Shown in pieces: positions 16,601-17,669 of a DNA stretch of 17,669 bases. Under the pieces are notes generated by a model that saw only the letters and a program-made list of their open reading frames with translations, was not told the origin of the DNA and made no database searches. The stretch is from Pelagophyceae sp. CCMP2097 (taxonomy: Eukaryota; Sar; Pelagophyceae): contig MU657178.1 of the NCBI GenBank assembly GCA_026770575.1, forward strand, positions 263,159 to 280,827, read 5' to 3'. Position numbers and translations under genes: made by a program. Each line of letters opens with the position of its first letter. Position 1 is the first letter of the stretch.

Positions 16601-17052
16601 CGGAACGGGGGTTCTTACTCGTCGCCGCACGGCGTCGGCGCCGGCCCCGGGCGGCGGCGAAGTACGTCGGCACGCCTCTTTCCAAAGGCGGCCCTCGTCT
16701 TCTCCAGCGTTGGTTTTCCGTTGAAAACCCGCTTTATTCGCACCTCGCGGTGGCCGTGCTTGCCGAAGCCTCGTTTGGGCTGGACGAGGTCGTCGTTTAA
16801 AACCCTCAGCACGCCGAAGTTGGCGTTTTGAGGGTTCGAGTACTCTGCAAATTCAAAGTGGAACCGCGACTTCAGCCAGTTCGCGTTCGTCCAGCTGGAG
16901 CCGGCCTCGTTGGCGGCATTGCCGAACCACGATGGGGGCGGCTCCGAAACTGCGAGTTTTGAGGCCGGGATGCGTTTGAACGATCCGACCATGGTGCAAG
17001 TGCCACCGGATGCGCTCCGCGAGCCGAATAACCACGCGGCGGCGCGGCGCAT
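13619..17052 (-). CDS. Pirin-family bicupin, four exons
   Basis: Exons 17052-16744, 16596-16498, 14163-13756 and 13660-13619 join in phase 0 throughout and give 285 residues, within the usual pirin size. Landmarks run in order: PPPSWFGNAANEAGSSW, NWLKSRFHFEFAEY, FGVLRVLNDDLVQP, GFGKHGHRE / VEICTYVVEGNLTHKDSMGT, GRGAIQFMT / AGTGVEHSEHN, LRFIQMWINTR, GSKPNYG, NTFAHLVGDV, ANIYVAEIDF, and finally AHVLL / VEMAHDGSGRRDL. The four pirin metal ligands appear present: His99 and His101 (HGH), His143 and Glu145 (HSE). Pirins are Fe-binding cupins; some have quercetin 2,3-dioxygenase activity and mammalian pirin is a nuclear cofactor, so the substrate here is open. The start could instead be the ATG at 16992; the longer form adds an Arg/Ala-rich stretch (MRRAAAWLFGSRSA) that might be a targeting peptide. 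Intron 2 is a 2.3-kb repeat block. Confidence 0.88.
14216..14440 (-). repeat. GGCCTTGCAAGG-type dispersed repeat block
   Basis: Units such as GGGGCCTTGCAGGGGACC, GAGGCCTTGCAAGGTGC and GCGCCTTGCAAGGGCC are spaced irregularly. They are the family seen in TRM1 intron 11 at 5850-5945 and 6596-6830. Confidence 0.65.
14560..14640 (-). repeat. GTGACAAGGTCCC array, block 1
   Basis: Five to six units on the plus strand (CCCGTGACAAGGTCCCTGAG, CCCTGTGACAAGATCCCTG, CCCCGTGGCAAGGTCCC). These are the reverse complement of the GGGACCTTGTCAC array in TRM1 intron 11, so the motif is in sense relative to the pirin transcript. Confidence 0.82.
14715..14800. repeat. GGGACCGTCTCGAG / GGGGCCGTCGAGA array
   Basis: Six units of about 15 bp on the plus strand, the same family as the arrays at 2045-2975 and 6015-6595. 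Here the family is antisense to its host gene. Confidence 0.8.
15028..15056. repeat. Hairpin element, copy 1
   Basis: AAATCCCG (15028-15035) and CGGGATTT (15049-15056) form an 8-bp stem around a loop that contains TACG. It is preceded by GAGCCCATATG, which also precedes copy 2. Confidence 0.6.
15125..15640. repeat. GAGGGGCCGTCCAGAG minisatellite
   Basis: About 30 imperfect units of roughly 15-17 bp (GGGGCCGTCCAGAGG, GAGACCGTCCAGAGG, GGGACTGTCGAGAGG). Stops are few on the minus strand, producing repetitive frames of up to 161 codons (for example 15095-15580) that I regard as non-coding. Confidence 0.87.
15640..15850 (-). repeat. CTTGCAAGGCCTCTTT dispersed repeat block
   Basis: AAAGAGGCCTTGCAAGTGGA, CAAAGAGGCCTCGCAGGGGC, CAAAAGAGGCCCCGAAAGCG and GATGCCTTGCAAAGGACC on the plus strand. 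This is the reverse complement of the words at 5850-5945, so it again reads CTTGCAAGGCCTCTTT along the host transcript. Confidence 0.7.
15872..15902. repeat. Hairpin element, copy 2
   Basis: TCTCCCA (15872-15878) and TGGGAGA (15896-15902) form a 7-bp stem. The loop contains TACGGCATGA, shared with copies 3 and 4. Confidence 0.62.
15913..16205 (-). repeat. GTGACAAGGTCCCTG array, block 2
   Basis: About 18-20 imperfect units of 14-18 bp on the plus strand (CCGTGACAAAAGTCCCTG, CCCGCGACAAGGTCCCCGTG, CTGAGACAAGGTCCCTGTG). They are the reverse complement of the 4657-5640 family and in sense relative to the pirin transcript. Confidence 0.87.
16205..16235. repeat. Hairpin element, copy 3
   Basis: CATCCCA (16205-16211) and TGGGATG (16229-16235) form a 7-bp stem around GACGGCATGAGCCCTTA. 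Confidence 0.62.
16448..16475. repeat. Hairpin element, copy 4 (weak stem)
   Basis: CCCGTACGGCGTGAGCCCAT keeps the loop word ACGGCGTGAGCCCAT of copy 3, but the stem is poorly conserved. It lies just inside the 5' end of the intron relative to the pirin transcript. Confidence 0.45.
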
Positions 17053-17424
17053 GCAACGAAGGGAGGGACGGGTGCGCACGGCGGGCTGATGGCGCGCGTC
17101 GCACCCGAACGTCTTCGGCCTTGAAATTTCAGAGGAACGTTCCTGCGAGGCGCCAACAAATCCTTCGATAGAGGAGCTCTTTGCCAATAGGATTCTTAAT
17201 TTTGGTGCTTGCTGCTGTCATTGTCGCCTTCCTTATTCAGGCCCCGAAGGGGACTGCACCGTTTGATCAACGTCAGTTTACGGTCAGGGCCCTTCGGGTC
17301 CTTTGATTGAAGGATTACTTGGGGCAATTATGTCTGTCTGTCTGTTTGTCCGTCGCCGGGTCCATCCGTGAAGTTCCGTCTACTTTGGGCGGCGCGCGGT
17401 CCGTCGGCTCACGGGTGAAAGGAC
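17053..17424. promoter_or_regulatory. Divergent spacer between pirin (minus) and OTU gene (plus)
   Basis: 372 bp between opposed start codons. It is less GC-rich than the surroundings near 17190-17235 and holds a short (TGTC)n microsatellite at 17331-17345. Two self-complementary words, CCCCGAAGGGG (17242-17252) and GGGCCCTTCGGGTCC (17287-17301), lie close together. No TATA box is evident for the OTU gene. Confidence 0.4.
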
Positions 17425-17669
17425 ATGCAGGCGATCCTAGACGACGATCGCGCGCTCGAGGAGGATCCCTCACTCGCTCGCCGGCGCGAGCGCGACGACG
17501 ACCCCGGCTTCGAAGAGTCGAAAGGCGACGACGACGATCGCGCGCTCGACGAGGAGCCCTCGCCAGAGCGCGCGCGGCTGGTCGAGCGCCTGGTGGACTA
17601 TAGCCTCGTGGAGCACGCCGTCGACCCGGACGGCAATTGCCAATTTCGCGCGCTGGCTCAACGCCTCTT
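17425..17669 (+). CDS. OTU-family cysteine protease (deubiquitinase), N-terminal part
   Basis: The frame opens after a TGA at 17416-17418; the first ATG is 17425 and the frame is open to the right edge (81 codons). Residues 62-81 (VEHAVDPDGNCQFRALAQRL) are the start of an OTU domain: Asp69 and Cys72 of DGNC fit the catalytic Asp-Gly-x-Cys signature, and FRAL follows as in OTU deubiquitinases. The catalytic His would lie beyond the window. The N-terminal 60 residues are highly charged and contain a duplicated block, DDDRALEEDPS (6-16) and DDDRALDEEPS (36-46), 90 nt apart. OTU enzymes remove ubiquitin from substrates, usually in the cytosol or nucleus; linkage preference cannot be told from this part. 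Confidence 0.85.
   Translation, partial: MQAILDDDRALEEDPSLARRRERDDDPGFEESKGDDDDRALDEEPSPERARLVERLVDYSLVEHAVDPDGNCQFRALAQRL

Overview
This window comes from a GC-rich nuclear genome of a eukaryote, most likely a microalga. It contains spliceosomal introns with GT...AG ends, an organelle-type OPR RNA-binding protein, a tRNA methyltransferase with a signal-peptide-like start, and LRR, BTB-kelch and OTU proteins. A stramenopile such as a pelagophyte fits best, but the sequence alone does not prove this. No bacterial operons, rRNA, tRNA or CRISPR were seen.

Layout, left to right. (1) 1-881, minus: the 5' part of a gene for an RRM plus OPR-repeat RNA-binding protein, running off the left edge. (2) 1103-7592, plus: a Trm1-type tRNA (guanine26-N2) dimethyltransferase that I reconstruct as 12 exons (480 codons). 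Its introns 3 (1.16 kb) and 11 (2.92 kb) are packed with minisatellites and MITE-like elements. (3) 7902-8604, minus: a broken LRR paralog. (4) 9578-10873, minus: a BTB(T1)-kelch protein with six kelch repeats and an unresolved start. (5) 11873-13055, minus: an intact LRR gene with one 64-nt intron and a C-terminal membrane anchor. (6) 13619-17052, minus: a pirin-family bicupin in four exons, with a 2.33-kb repeat-filled intron. (7) 17425 to the right edge, plus: the start of an OTU cysteine protease.

The most notable result is that nearly all the strange low-complexity DNA, which gives long meaningless ORFs in several frames, lies inside three introns of two conserved genes. The flanking exons join in phase and align with the Trm1 and pirin families. 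The same minisatellite families recur in both genes. The (GGGACCTTGTCAC)-type array has the same orientation relative to transcription in both, although the genes lie on opposite strands. Acceptors follow a local rule: 11 of 15 end in TAG and 14 of 15 are followed by G.

Two gene pairs are divergent over short spacers (RRM-OPR/TRM1 and pirin/OTU). BTB-kelch, possible F-box-LRR and OTU proteins all belong to ubiquitin-related families, but nothing here shows that they work together. All identifications come from reading motifs by eye; no database search was possible.
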